The notes beneath the pieces are model-generated. The model was not told where the DNA came from, searched no databases, and saw only the letters and a program-made list of their open reading frames with translations. A stretch of 44,171 nt of DNA from JBPBQZ01 sp050955105 (GTDB lineage: Bacteria; Pseudomonadota; Gammaproteobacteria; Burkholderiales; Burkholderiaceae): contig JBPBQZ010000092.1 in assembly GCA_050955105.1 (NCBI GenBank), forward strand, positions 1 to 44,171. Direction: 5' to 3'. Position numbers and translations under genes: made by a program. Of this stretch, positions 34,151 through 43,053 are shown one piece after another (the first letter of the stretch is position 1; each line of letters opens with the position of its first letter).

Positions 34151-36328
34151 ATGGATACGTCACCCTACCCAATTCCGGTTCGTGAAGAAGAACGCCTACG
34201 CGCGCTCGCCGAGTATCACCTTCTGGATACGCCCGCGGAGGACGACTTTGACCGCCTGACGCACCTTGCAGCACGTCTGTTCAATGTCCCGATCGTACTG
34301 ATTTCGCTCGTGGCGCGGGACCGGCAGTTCTTCAAAGCCCGCGTTGGACTCGACGTCTGCGAAACCAGTCGCGAAGTGTCCTTTTGCGCCCATGCGATCA
34401 TGCAGGATGACGTCCTATTCGTCCCCGACGCGCTCCGTGACCCCCGCTTCTCTTCCAACCCCCTGGTCCTTGGCCCTCCCTTTATTCGCTTCTATGCCGG
34501 CAAGCCGCTCATTACACCAGGCGGTGAGAAGATAGGCACAGTTTGCCTGATCGATAGCGAGCCACGTGCGACGTTTAGCGATGAGGATCGTCACAACCTG
34601 CTCGATCTAGCCGCGCTCGTTATGGACCGCATGGAGATGCGTCGACTTGATTACGTGAAGACGATTAGCCAGGCTCGTTTCGAAAACATCGCTGCCACGT
34701 CGCCCGATGCGATCATCTGTTCGAATGCAGAAGGTCGAATCACCTTCTGGAACCGCTCTGCGGAAAATCTATTCGGCTATTCGGCTGAAGAGATCGTCGA
34801 TCAATCGAGTGCCCTGATTGTCCCCGACAGTTGGCGACGTATCTATGATGCCGAGCTGGAGCGTCTGCAGCACGGCGAGAAGATGGAACTTGCTGGTCAA
34901 ACTATCGAGCTCTTGGGCAAGCGAAAGGATGGCAGTGAGTTTTCGGCCGAATTCTCGCTGTCAACCTGGCAAGAAGGCAGCACCACCAGCGTCGGCGCGA
35001 TCGTGCGCGATATCACGGAGCGGCGCCAGAACGAGGAACGGCTGTTCCGGTTGGCCTCGCTCGACGCCCTCACAGACTTACCCAATCGCGGCGCATGGCG
35101 AACTTGCCTCACCGATACGCTGGATGCCAGGACGCCGGCGACGATTCTGCTGCTCGACCTCGATAGTTTCAAAGAGGTCAACGACACCTTGGGACATTCG
35201 GCGGGCGACGCGGTATTAAGAGAAGTCGCCGCACGCCTAAGGATAACTTGCCATGATGCAATCATGGTCGCCCGGCTCGGTGGCGACGAGTTCGTGGCAC
35301 TGCTTCCCGGCGACGATGTGCGCGAGGCGGCCGCCATCGCTGAGCAATTGGTTGCCGCTATTTCCGAACCCTACGATTTCGCCGGCCAGCGCATCGAAAT
35401 CGGCGTCAGTATCGGCGTATCGCTCGCGCCCATGCACAGTTCGCGCTCCGACGAATTGCTTAGCGCTGCCGACCTCGCGCTCTATAAGGCAAAAGCCGCT
35501 GGCCGAGGGCGCTACGAACTCTTCACGCCAGCCTTTCGCGAAGTTGCCGTTGCTCGTCGTGCCTTTGAACGGGAGCTGCGACTCGCCTTCGAAAATGGCG
35601 AATTCGAGCTTTTCTATCAACCGCAGGTGGCAACTCGAACACGGAAGCTGACGGGTTCCGAGGCGCTGATGCGATGGCATCACCCGCTACGGGGCTTGCT
35701 ATCGCCCGCGTCCTTCATGGAAGTCCTCAGCAAAAAACCCTCAGCGGATGCAGTGGGGGAATGGACGCTGCGCACTGCATGCAAGCAGGCGGCGCAATGG
35801 AGAGCGATCGTTCCTAATTTCCGCATAAGCGTCAATCTCTTCGAGGCACAGTTGCGCTCCGGGCGACTCCTAAGCGTCGTCCAGAAGATCCTTGCCGAGA
35901 CAGGGCTTCCACCCGAAGCGCTCGAACTCGAAATCGTCGAAAACATTCTCATGTATAACGACAATACAACGCTGAAACTGTTGCATGACCTGCGAGGGAT
36001 CGGCATCGGACTCGCATTCGACGACTATGGGACAGGCTTTGCCTCGTTAAGCCTGTTGAAGCGCTACCCCGTTAGCCGCCTTAAGATCGACCGTTCCTTC
36101 GTTCGAGACGTCAATTCCGATCCAGAGGATGCCGCCGTCGTGAAAGCCGTCATCTATCTGGGCAAAAGCTTCGGACTTGAGGTCATTGCCGAAGGCGTCG
36201 AAACCGAGGCCCAGTTGGAGTTCCTCACAAAGAGCCGCTGCACCGAAGCGCAGGGTTACCTGTTCGGAAAACCTGCCCCAGCAACCAAATTCACCTCCGA
36301 CTTCGTCGACATGAAATCTCTTGCATGA
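34151..36328 (+). CDS. GAF-PAS-GGDEF-EAL cyclic-di-GMP turnover protein
   Basis: A 725-residue cytosolic signalling protein. Domain order: GAF (about 15-165; HLLDTPAEDDFDRLTHLAAR is the usual entry), PAS with PAC (175-295), GGDEF (300-460; motif GGDEF at 377-381) and EAL (470-715; EALMRW at 504-509, DDYGTG, LKIDRSFV, EGVETE and QGYLFGKP). Both catalytic motifs look intact; the cyclase lacks the RxxD I-site, so it would not be product-inhibited in the usual way. An in-frame ATG at 34088 is also possible, but the family sequence begins near 34151. Transcribed alone after the PPK2 gene. Confidence 0.93.
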   Translation: MDTSPYPIPVREEERLRALAEYHLLDTPAEDDFDRLTHLAARLFNVPIVLISLVARDRQFFKARVGLDVCETSREVSFCAHAIMQDDVLFVPDALRDPRFSSNPLVLGPPFIRFYAGKPLITPGGEKIGTVCLIDSEPRATFSDEDRHNLLDLAALVMDRMEMRRLDYVKTISQARFENIAATSPDAIICSNAEGRITFWNRSAENLFGYSAEEIVDQSSALIVPDSWRRIYDAELERLQHGEKMELAGQTIELLGKRKDGSEFSAEFSLSTWQEGSTTSVGAIVRDITERRQNEERLFRLASLDALTDLPNRGAWRTCLTDTLDARTPATILLLDLDSFKEVNDTLGHSAGDAVLREVAARLRITCHDAIMVARLGGDEFVALLPGDDVREAAAIAEQLVAAISEPYDFAGQRIEIGVSIGVSLAPMHSSRSDELLSAADLALYKAKAAGRGRYELFTPAFREVAVARRAFERELRLAFENGEFELFYQPQVATRTRKLTGSEALMRWHHPLRGLLSPASFMEVLSKKPSADAVGEWTLRTACKQAAQWRAIVPNFRISVNLFEAQLRSGRLLSVVQKILAETGLPPEALELEIVENILMYNDNTTLKLLHDLRGIGIGLAFDDYGTGFASLSLLKRYPVSRLKIDRSFVRDVNSDPEDAAVVKAVIYLGKSFGLEVIAEGVETEAQLEFLTKSRCTEAQGYLFGKPAPATKFTSDFVDMKSLA

Positions 36329-36424
36329 TTTCCCCGAAGCTTGCCTGCTAATGAAGTCGCTCCCCTCCGCTCTACATATGAAGGAGTGGACGATACGATC
36401 ATGACTGTCTCATAAGTGAGCCGG

Positions 36425-36973
36425 TCAGCTAGCCGCGAGCGCTCTCAGTCGCGCCAGCGATTCCTTCACGATCCCGCCGTAGTCACGTCGCTCGGACTCG
36501 CCGACCCATTGCGCGAACGCGACCCGAAAGACGGCTATGCCCGCCTCCGGCTCGCCACCCCCGCGCGCGCGCAGCGCCTGCGCGAGCGCCGCGGACAAGG
36601 TCGCCAGCTTGATCAACTCGCGTTCGCGCAGGTCCATGTTGGCCGCGATCACCGTACTGCGCAGGCGCGCGAACGGGCGGAGGTCGTTATCGAAAAAATC
36701 GCCGGCCTTCGTCAAGGCGGCAGTGATCGCATCTATCGCTGAAGCCTCGGCTGGCGCCTGAGCCAGCGCATCGACCATCGACTGCTGCAGGCGCTCGGAG
36801 CCATTGAAGAGCACTTCGCGCTTGTCGGCAAAGTAGCGAAAGAACGTTCGCGCGGTCAGCCCCGCACGTGCCGCGATGGCTGCCACGGTCGTCTGCTCGT
36901 AGCCGATCTCTCCGAATAGTTCGAGCGCCGCAGCCCGGAAACGGCTTTCAGCATCGGGCTCCCAGCGACCCAT
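36425..36973 (-). CDS. TetR-family transcriptional regulator
   Basis: A 182-residue TetR regulator with the DNA-binding domain at residues 8-55 (FRAAALELFGEIGYEQTTVA, then IAARAGLTARTFFRYFADKR) and a helical ligand domain. It is divergent from the epimerase-like gene at 37051 across a perfect palindromic operator, so it almost certainly represses that gene and itself. ATG 36973 is preferred over a GTG at 36994, which lies within the promoter. Confidence 0.92.
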   Translation of the reverse strand: MGRWEPDAESRFRAAALELFGEIGYEQTTVAAIAARAGLTARTFFRYFADKREVLFNGSERLQQSMVDALAQAPAEASAIDAITAALTKAGDFFDNDLRPFARLRSTVIAANMDLRERELIKLATLSAALAQALRARGGGEPEAGIAVFRVAFAQWVGESERRDYGGIVKESLARLRALAAS

Positions 36974-36995
36974 ATTTCTCTCTTGCGTTGACACA

Positions 36996-37038
36996 GAGTG
37001 ACATCATAGGCCTATACTGATGTCACTCAATGACATCA
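36996..37038. promoter_or_regulatory. TetR operator with perfect 11-base arms
   Basis: GAGTGACATCA (36996-37006) and TGATGTCACTC (37018-37028) are perfect inverted arms around TAGGCCTATAC, itself containing the palindrome ATAGGCCTAT. A third TGACATCA half-site is at 37031-37038. TTGACA (36989-36994) and TATACT (37013-37018... overlapping the right arm) are possible promoter elements, though their spacing is long. Binding would shut both divergent genes. Confidence 0.75.
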
Positions 37039-37050
37039 ATGGAGCATCTC

Positions 37051-37944
37051 ATGCGAATTCTCGTCACCGGCGCCTCGGGCTGGATCGGCTCGGCCAGCGT
37101 CAAAGAACTCATCTCTGCAGGGCACCACGTGCTCGGCCTCGCCCGCAACGGTGAGTCCGCAGCCAAGATCGCCAAGCTCGGTGCCGAAGTAGTGCGCGGC
37201 AGCCTGGACGACCTTGCCAGCCTGCGCGGCGCAGCGCAGCTAGTCGAGGGCGTCGTGCACCTCGGCTACAACCACGATTTCTCGCAGATGGCGGCCGCGG
37301 CGCAAACCGATCGCGCGGCCATCGAAGCGTTCGCCGACGTGCTGCAAGGCACTGGCGGCCCGCTGCTGATCGCCTCGGGCACACTGGGGCTGGCCCCGGG
37401 CCGCGTGGGCACCGAGGCGGACACGCCCCGCGCCGAAACCCACCCGCGCATCGCCAATGCGGCCTACACCTTGAGCCTGGCCGACCGCGGTATCCGGTCA
37501 ATGGTCGTGCGCTTCGCTCCGACGGTGCACGGCGCGGGCGGTGACCACGGATTCGTCGCGGTGCTGGCGCGCATCGCTCGCGAAAAGCGCATTTCCGGAT
37601 ACATCGGCGAGGGCCAGAACCGCTGGCCGGCGGTGCACCGACTCGATGCCGGCAAGCTCGTACAACTCGCGATCGACAAGGCCACGCCGGGCAGCGTGCT
37701 GCACGCCGTCGCCGAAGAGGGCGTGGCCACGCGCGACATCGCGACGGCGCTGGGCCAGTTCCTGGACGTGCCGGTGGAATCGATTCCCGTCGAGCAAGCA
37801 CAGGCTCACTTTGACTGGTTGGGCATGTTCTTCGGCGCCGATGCACCGGCGTCCAGCGCGCGTACGCGTTCGCTGCTTGGCTGGGAGCCGGCGCATGGGA
37901 CGCTATTGGAGGATATTGCGGGTGGGCATTATCCGGGGAACTGA
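37051..37944 (+). CDS. NAD-dependent epimerase/atypical SDR-like protein (copy 2)
   Basis: A 297-residue paralogue of the gene at 25158. The cofactor motif is GASGWIGSA (7-15), followed by the same blocks: NHDF, LLIASGT, GEGQNRWPAVHRLDAGKLVQ, and PASSARTRSLLGWEP. ATG at 37051 has GGAG six bases upstream. The GASGWIG form is common in stress-inducible members. Control by the divergent TetR regulator is strongly suggested by the operator between them, whereas copy 1 has a different operator type. Confidence 0.92.
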   Translation: MRILVTGASGWIGSASVKELISAGHHVLGLARNGESAAKIAKLGAEVVRGSLDDLASLRGAAQLVEGVVHLGYNHDFSQMAAAAQTDRAAIEAFADVLQGTGGPLLIASGTLGLAPGRVGTEADTPRAETHPRIANAAYTLSLADRGIRSMVVRFAPTVHGAGGDHGFVAVLARIAREKRISGYIGEGQNRWPAVHRLDAGKLVQLAIDKATPGSVLHAVAEEGVATRDIATALGQFLDVPVESIPVEQAQAHFDWLGMFFGADAPASSARTRSLLGWEPAHGTLLEDIAGGHYPGN

Positions 37945-38049
37945 GGGGGTCGCCTGCTCGAACTGCCACAGAAAACGTAACAAGGCGAAATCCAGCAACG
38001 CGCTGACCGCTTTGTCGCTGGCTTTAGCGGGAACGCGTTTAGTCGCCAT
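37903..38049 (-). CDS. Possible 48-residue protein
   Basis: ATG at 38049 is preceded by AAGGGAG at good distance and opens a 48-codon frame starting MATKRVPAKASDKAV, then ALLDFALLRFLWQFEQA. The end overlaps the tail of the convergent epimerase-like gene. I do not recognise it; it could also be the 5' end of a truncated gene in this rearranged zone. Confidence 0.25.
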   Translation of the reverse strand: MATKRVPAKASDKAVSALLDFALLRFLWQFEQATPSVPRIMPTRNILQ

Positions 38050-38149
38050 TGGTGATGCTCCCTTCCCCTGACTCCGACAGCGAGTCGGTGATTTTCACGC
38101 GGATGGTGCGGCGGACTTGCCTTGCAGCAACGGAAGTACATGCTGAGCA

Positions 38150-38655
38150 TCAGACATGGGACATCCCTCCCTCTACCGCGATATCCGCGCCAGTCGTAAA
38201 GCGCGATGCCGACGACAGCATGAAAGCGATCGCTTCCGCAACCTCGCCTGGCTGCCCCTTGCGAGCAGCGACCGAGCCGACGAAGACGACCGATGCGCCC
38301 TCTACCAGGAGGGGCAGTGCGCGAGCACATGTAAATACCGCCCCCTTGACGTTGACGTCCATCAGCCGGTCGTAAGCCGCAAGGTCAAGGTGTTCAAGAT
38401 CGGGAGCTTCCGAGACTCCGGCATTGATAACCAATCCGTCCAGACGGCGCCCTTGAACTGCGATATCAGCCATCAGGTGGGCGATCCTGTCGGACTGGCC
38501 GACATCGGCCCGCAAGGCTTGTCCCCCATCCGCGAATTCGCTTGCAAGCTCGGCCAAATGCACGGTATTCCGACCCACAGCAATGACTTCCGCACCGGCT
38601 TTGTTTAGCAAAAGCGCCGTCGCACGGCCGATGCCACTGGTCGCGCCGATGGAGC
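38150..38655 (-). pseudogene. SDR gene with missing start and deleted catalytic core
   Basis: The frame begins inside the cofactor motif (GATSGIGRATALLL), runs through INAGVSE and VNVKGAVFTCARAL to VVFVGSVAARKG, and then jumps in frame to EVAEAIAFMLSSASRFTTGA and the VEGGM end. About 55-60 residues containing the catalytic YxxxK and the IRVN/PG region are gone, as is the first beta-strand. The apparent GTG start at 38668 lies in sequence belonging to the neighbouring dehydratase remnant. It cannot be an active dehydrogenase. Confidence 0.75.
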
Positions 38656-38656
38656 G

Positions 38657-38947
38657 CAAACGCAGCACCTGGGCAACCTGATTTTCCCGATCATCCAGCG
38701 CGATGTGCGGGACATCCTGGCCGCCTCGGATGCCGAACTCATCGAGTGCATGGCATTCATGGCTACGCGCATGAAACTGATTGTCGAGCCGACGGGGTGC
38801 CTAGGTTTCGCCGCAGCCCGGCAGGTGAAGGAAGCGTTGCAAGGCAAACGCATCGGTGTGCTCGTAAGCGGCGGCAACGTCGATATGGCACGCTTTGCCA
38901 GCCTGATCAGCACTCAGCTGGACACAGGCGGTAAGTTTCGCCGGTGA
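38657..38947 (+). pseudogene. C-terminal fragment of a threonine-dehydratase-like PLP enzyme
   Basis: About 95 codons read TQHLGNLIFPIIQRDV, then ILAASDAELIECMAFMATRM, KLIVEPTGCLGFAAARQVKE, and GKRIGVLVSGGNVDMARFAS, the end of the serine/threonine (or threo-3-hydroxyaspartate) dehydratase family, which are about 320 residues long. The PLP-binding Lys and the first 220 or so residues are missing. The fragment abuts the headless SDR gene near 38655, marking a rearrangement junction. Confidence 0.7.
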
Positions 38948-39094
38948 GCTGCAAGAACTTTAAGCGATGAACCGGAGGCCGACTAACTCCAGGACAAATC
39001 GGCCGCTGCGGCGATCACTGTCTGTAGACGCGGTTCACGTTAGCGCTGCATTGGGGCCGCACCTTCTATTGCTATCGATTCAATCGATTCGGCT

Positions 39095-39508
39095 TCAATT
39101 GGCAAAGACGCTCGCCATATCAACAAACCCCTTTACTTCGATCGGATTACCCGAAGGGTCGGAGAAAAACATCGTAGCCTGCTCACCTGGCTCGTTGGCA
39201 AACCGGATGTTTGGCGCTATCACGAAAGCTATTTTTAGCGCTAGCAGGCGGTTAGCCAAGTTGCGCCATTGCTCCATTGGAAGGACCACCCCAAAATGAG
39301 GCATTGGCACCATATGTTCTCCTACCCTTCCCGTGTTCGTCACTGGAAATGGTTGACCGAGATGTAGCGAAAGCTGGTGACCAAAAAAATCAATGTCAAC
39401 CCAAGTTTCAGTACTTCGTCCTTGCTTGCAGCCTAGGGTCAAACAGTAAAATGCGCGAGCTGCCGCCAGATCGGTTACGTGATAAGCCAAGTGAAAAGGG
39501 GTACTCAT
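39095..39508 (-). CDS. VOC-family (glyoxalase/dioxygenase-like) protein
   Basis: A 137-residue protein with the vicinal-oxygen-chelate fold: FHLAYHVTDLAAARAFYCLT at the start (first metal-ligand His), HFGVVLPMEQW in the middle, and FFSDPSGNPIEVKGF at the end (ligand Glu). ATG at 39508 follows GGAGGA, fixing the start. Metal-dependent dioxygenase, isomerase or resistance function cannot be told apart. It stands alone downstream of the dehydrogenase operon's end. Confidence 0.88.
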   Translation of the reverse strand: MSTPFHLAYHVTDLAAARAFYCLTLGCKQGRSTETWVDIDFFGHQLSLHLGQPFPVTNTGRVGEHMVPMPHFGVVLPMEQWRNLANRLLALKIAFVIAPNIRFANEPGEQATMFFSDPSGNPIEVKGFVDMASVFAN

Positions 39509-39574
39509 ATGCTTCCTCCAACACAAGCCCGGTTATAAATATCGCGTCGCAACCCAAGTCAATTTAGACGCTAT

Positions 39575-40597
39575 CTAGAAGTTCAACACCTTCAGGCTCC
39601 GTTCGCTATCCCAAACCGATGCGTCCAGGAGGTTCTTCGGACATCTCCCAGCCACCGCATCGATCACAGATCTGGCACACTCCAGCGCTGTTTGTTTGAG
39701 CGCTTGTTGGGCCGAGCCAGCAACATGAGGCGATAGAACCACCCGTGGCGCGTTAGCGATTGGCGAAGCCGACGACAATGGCTCTACCTCGAATACATCG
39801 AGGCCGGCACTGTGCAGACGTCCCGCCGAGAGCGCTTCCGCGAGTGCTATTTCATCGATCAATGCGCCCCGGGACGTATTGACGACGATCGCGTCCAGCT
39901 TCATCCGTTCGATCGCGTCTTTGTTCAGCGTGTGCCGGGTGTCCTCACGCAAGGGGCGATGGATGGTGACCACATCGGCAACCTCGAGCAAACTTTCGAG
40001 ATTCGGTAGCGCCACGCAGCCTGCGCGCTCGATCTCGGCAGGGTCGCTACGGGGCGACCAAACGACTATTTTCATTTGCAGCCCACGGGCAAGCAGGGCA
40101 AGCCGCCGGCCGGTACGGCCGAAGCCGATGATCCCCAAGGTCTTTTCGTACAGTCCATGCATCGGTACTTCGAACCGAAAGGTAACGTCACCGCTACGCG
40201 CCGCACGATCTGCCGCGGGCGCTTGTCTGGCCGCCGCCAACATCAACATGATCGCGTGTTCAGCGACCGATGCAACGTTGGCATCAGGCGTGACTGACAC
40301 AGGAATACCCCGCGAGTGAGCGAATGCGACGTCGACTGAGTCGGTCCCTGTGCCGTGGTTCGCAATGATGACCAGACGCGGTGCCATGGTAATAGTCGCC
40401 GCCGTCAGCGCACTTCGTACAACGATTGCATGAGCGTCTTGCAACTCCGTCGGACATATGAGTTCCGGGCTCGAGGCCCAGCGCACCGTGATTCCTGCCT
40501 CGATCAGCGCTTCTATTCCAGCCGAGTGAATCGGTTCTGCTATTAGACAAACTTTGGCATTGCCTCGCGACCCGGCTTGCTGAACACCGCCGCTCAC
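39575..40597 (-). CDS. D-2-hydroxyacid dehydrogenase
   Basis: A 340-residue NAD(P)-dependent D-isomer-specific 2-hydroxyacid dehydrogenase. The cofactor motif is GFGRTGRRLA (about 157-166); the catalytic triad is visible as Arg in NTSRGALID, Glu in DVFEVEP and His in LSPHVAGS. GTG at 40597 overlaps the TGA of the aspartate-dehydrogenase-like gene (GTGA), so the two are translationally coupled. It probably interconverts a 2-keto acid and a D-2-hydroxyacid made from the same substrate. Confidence 0.92.
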   Translation of the reverse strand: MSGGVQQAGSRGNAKVCLIAEPIHSAGIEALIEAGITVRWASSPELICPTELQDAHAIVVRSALTAATITMAPRLVIIANHGTGTDSVDVAFAHSRGIPVSVTPDANVASVAEHAIMLMLAAARQAPAADRAARSGDVTFRFEVPMHGLYEKTLGIIGFGRTGRRLALLARGLQMKIVVWSPRSDPAEIERAGCVALPNLESLLEVADVVTIHRPLREDTRHTLNKDAIERMKLDAIVVNTSRGALIDEIALAEALSAGRLHSAGLDVFEVEPLSSASPIANAPRVVLSPHVAGSAQQALKQTALECARSVIDAVAGRCPKNLLDASVWDSERSLKVLNF

Positions 40598-41418
40598 GTA
40601 CCAATGCGCAATGGAGCGCCCATTTTCCTAAACAGTGCCACCACGCTTTGTGCAGTAATGCGCCCGGTCTTGGGATTTTCGGTTGGAATGTTCTCGATTG
40701 TCATCGTAAAGCGCGCGCTGTCGGAATCCACAGTAATCGTATGCGTGTTGCGCGTGATGGTGGGATCGGCCCAAATCTCGAGTTCCGTTTTGTCGGGTCC
40801 GATACCGCCAAGCGAGAGCGAAACGGCCACATTCAAATTTGCTGGGAACCCCGTTGCGGCTTCTCGCGCTCGACCCGTGAACAGATGCATCGGCTCTGTG
40901 ATGCCGACAATATCGATATTGTTTTGGACAAGAAACGGTGCGCCGATAAATCCTTCGACGGGTTTGCGAGAGACCATCTTGACTGAATAGATCGTTCCTT
41001 CCGCCGCCGCCGTGACGGCATCCAAACCAAGCAAAGCGCCTGTCGGAACGACGATCTGGCCACCATGGGTCTCGGCAAGCGCGACCAAATCCCAATTGTC
41101 CATCAGCGCACCCGAGCTCAACAGAATCAATTGCTTCCCGCTTCTTAAAGTCGGTTCCGCCAGCTCCCTGAGATAACGCGACGGAGCACACTCCAACACG
41201 ATATCGCACGCGCTGGACAGTTCGGCCAGTGGCACAACCGGCACCGAAATATGGTGATCCGCAAGCCACGCTTTCGCCGTATCGGCGCACCCGACAGAGA
41301 TAGCGCTGAGCTCGATACCCGGTATGCCAGACACCAGCGCCTCGACGATTGTCCGTCCGATAGTCCCAAGGCCCGCGACGCCCACCTTGGCGACTGCGCG
41401 CGTCGATGCTGAGTTCAT
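40594..41418 (-). CDS. L-aspartate dehydrogenase-like protein
   Basis: A 274-residue protein of the aspartate dehydrogenase (NadX-like) family. The N-terminal Rossmann motif is GLGTIGRTI (residues 8-17 region); VPTGALLGLDAVTAAAEG and the family signature TGRAREAATGFPANLNVAVS are present, followed by EIWADPTITRNTH. ATG 41418 has AAGGA six bases upstream; 41424 is an alternative. It heads the two-gene operon divergent from the porin gene. Whether aspartate or a related amino acid is the substrate is not visible. Confidence 0.87.
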   Translation of the reverse strand: MNSASTRAVAKVGVAGLGTIGRTIVEALVSGIPGIELSAISVGCADTAKAWLADHHISVPVVPLAELSSACDIVLECAPSRYLRELAEPTLRSGKQLILLSSGALMDNWDLVALAETHGGQIVVPTGALLGLDAVTAAAEGTIYSVKMVSRKPVEGFIGAPFLVQNNIDIVGITEPMHLFTGRAREAATGFPANLNVAVSLSLGGIGPDKTELEIWADPTITRNTHTITVDSDSARFTMTIENIPTENPKTGRITAQSVVALFRKMGAPLRIGT

Positions 41419-41540
41419 ACCCATCCTTGATTTACGTTTAATCACGCAAATGGTCGGAGAAATCGAACCGCTGGACAAACGATTTTTTATCCCGTCATGC
41501 ATTACAGATGGGCCGAAAGGTTAATAGCCCTGACGATACA

Positions 41541-41552
41541 TCGCGATCGCGA
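41541..41552. promoter_or_regulatory. 12-base palindrome between the aspDH-like operon and the porin
   Basis: TCGCGATCGCGA is a perfect palindrome in the 295-base gap between the divergent units, a position suited to joint control. The gap contains A+T-rich stretches nearer the porin but no clear promoter pair, and nothing else I can support. Confidence 0.3.
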
Positions 41553-41713
41553 AACCTGAAGAAACGAGCTTTTCCGTGCATTACCGAAATTCATATATAC
41601 CGCGCAAAGAAATCGATTGCTCCCGGTTTTCTAGCTTCTTAGCATCCAAACGACCTTGTAATAACTTCAATTTATAACAATCGCAATATGACCGTCTCGG
41701 GAGAGATCATCTG

Positions 41714-42904
41714 ATGAAGAAGTCACTCATATCACTGGCGGTATGTAGCGCGTTCAGCAGCTTCGCACATGCGCAAAGCAGTGTAACGCTGTACGGTGTC
41801 ATCGACGAGGCAGTGCAGTACAACAGTAATATCAAGCGGCTCGTGAATGGCGTGAACGTCGGCGGCAAGCAAATCGGTCTTGATTCGGCCAGTGGCCCGT
41901 TCGGCACACGCTGGGGAATGAAAGGCGTCGAGGATTTGGGCGGCGGCTTGCGGGCGATTTTTGTGTTGGAGTCGGGCTTCAACCTGAATACCGGCGCGTT
42001 CGCTCAAGGCGGAACTGCGTTTGGCCGGCAAGCCTACGTTGGCTTGCGCAGTGCCAACCTGGGGACCGTAACGTTAGGGCGACAATACGACAGCGTCAAC
42101 GACTACGTCTCCATTTTCGGCTTTCCGCTGGCAGCGTACAGCAGCGGCGCGACCCATCCGGGAGACATCGACAATCTGGCGCACGACTTCCGCGCCAACA
42201 ACACGATCAAATACGCCAGCCCAAATATCTCGGGTCTGGTCTTCGGCGCGACGCTGACGCTTGGTGGCGTGGCTGGGCAGGTCTCGCAAAATAGTGGCTA
42301 CAGCTTCGGCGCGGGATATAGTCACGGCCCGCTCAAGTTTGGGGCAGCCTACGAGTTCTACAAGAATCCGTCCGCTGCCGGCGCGGTTCTAAACAGCAAC
42401 TCGAATGCTGTTGCACCCACCGCCACCGGTAATTTCACCTCATTGAACTCTGGCTACCTGGCAGGCGCTGCTCCAGCTTCGTCATGGCAAGATATCGTTG
42501 CCGGTGGTAATTACACGTTCGGCAACTTCCTTGTAGCGGCGACCTATTCAAACGTCAGATACGGCAACATAGGCCAACTCAACGGCGCATCGGCCCGATT
42601 TAATATCTTCGACGTTAACGGCGAGATACACATCACGCCCTTTATGTTCGTTGGCGCGGGCTACAGTTACACCAAGGGTTACGGGGTACGAGGCGATCTG
42701 GGCAATCAGGCCTATCACGAGTTCTCGGCGATCCTCGACGAATCTTTATCCAAACGCACTGATATCTATGTCGCCGCAACATACCAGATCGCCAACGGAA
42801 CGAACTCGACTGGGGCGCCGGCGGTGGCCGATATTGAAAACCTGGGAGATTCATCGAACAAACACCAGGCACTGGTAAGGCTTGGTTTTAGACAAGTGTT
42901 TTAG
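41714..42904 (+). CDS. Outer-membrane general porin (Gram-negative porin family)
   Basis: A 396-residue outer-membrane porin of the Burkholderia/Neisseria type. It starts with a signal peptide (MKKSLISLAVCSAF...AHA, cleavage near residue 20) and the hallmark QSSVTLYGVIDEAV, continues with GSRWG-like GTRWGMKGVEDLGGGLRAIF, FGRQAYVGLRS and VTLGRQYDS, and ends in an amphipathic strand with terminal Phe (LVRLGFRQVF). It forms trimeric diffusion channels. It is divergent from the dehydrogenase operon and followed by a solute-binding protein gene, suggesting substrate entry for that pathway. Confidence 0.95.
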   Translation: MKKSLISLAVCSAFSSFAHAQSSVTLYGVIDEAVQYNSNIKRLVNGVNVGGKQIGLDSASGPFGTRWGMKGVEDLGGGLRAIFVLESGFNLNTGAFAQGGTAFGRQAYVGLRSANLGTVTLGRQYDSVNDYVSIFGFPLAAYSSGATHPGDIDNLAHDFRANNTIKYASPNISGLVFGATLTLGGVAGQVSQNSGYSFGAGYSHGPLKFGAAYEFYKNPSAAGAVLNSNSNAVAPTATGNFTSLNSGYLAGAAPASSWQDIVAGGNYTFGNFLVAATYSNVRYGNIGQLNGASARFNIFDVNGEIHITPFMFVGAGYSYTKGYGVRGDLGNQAYHEFSAILDESLSKRTDIYVAATYQIANGTNSTGAPAVADIENLGDSSNKHQALVRLGFRQVF

Positions 42905-43053
42905 CCGTTCGCCTTCACATTATCATTTGATTACGGACGAGCCCTCACGCGTCAAATCGGCAAAGGATCGCGCCGTCAAAAGCGCTATTTTGGCGAGCTG
43001 CTTCAACCCGTGTCGGTTGCCGTTCGATCACTATTTATTTGGCGGTATCGATC

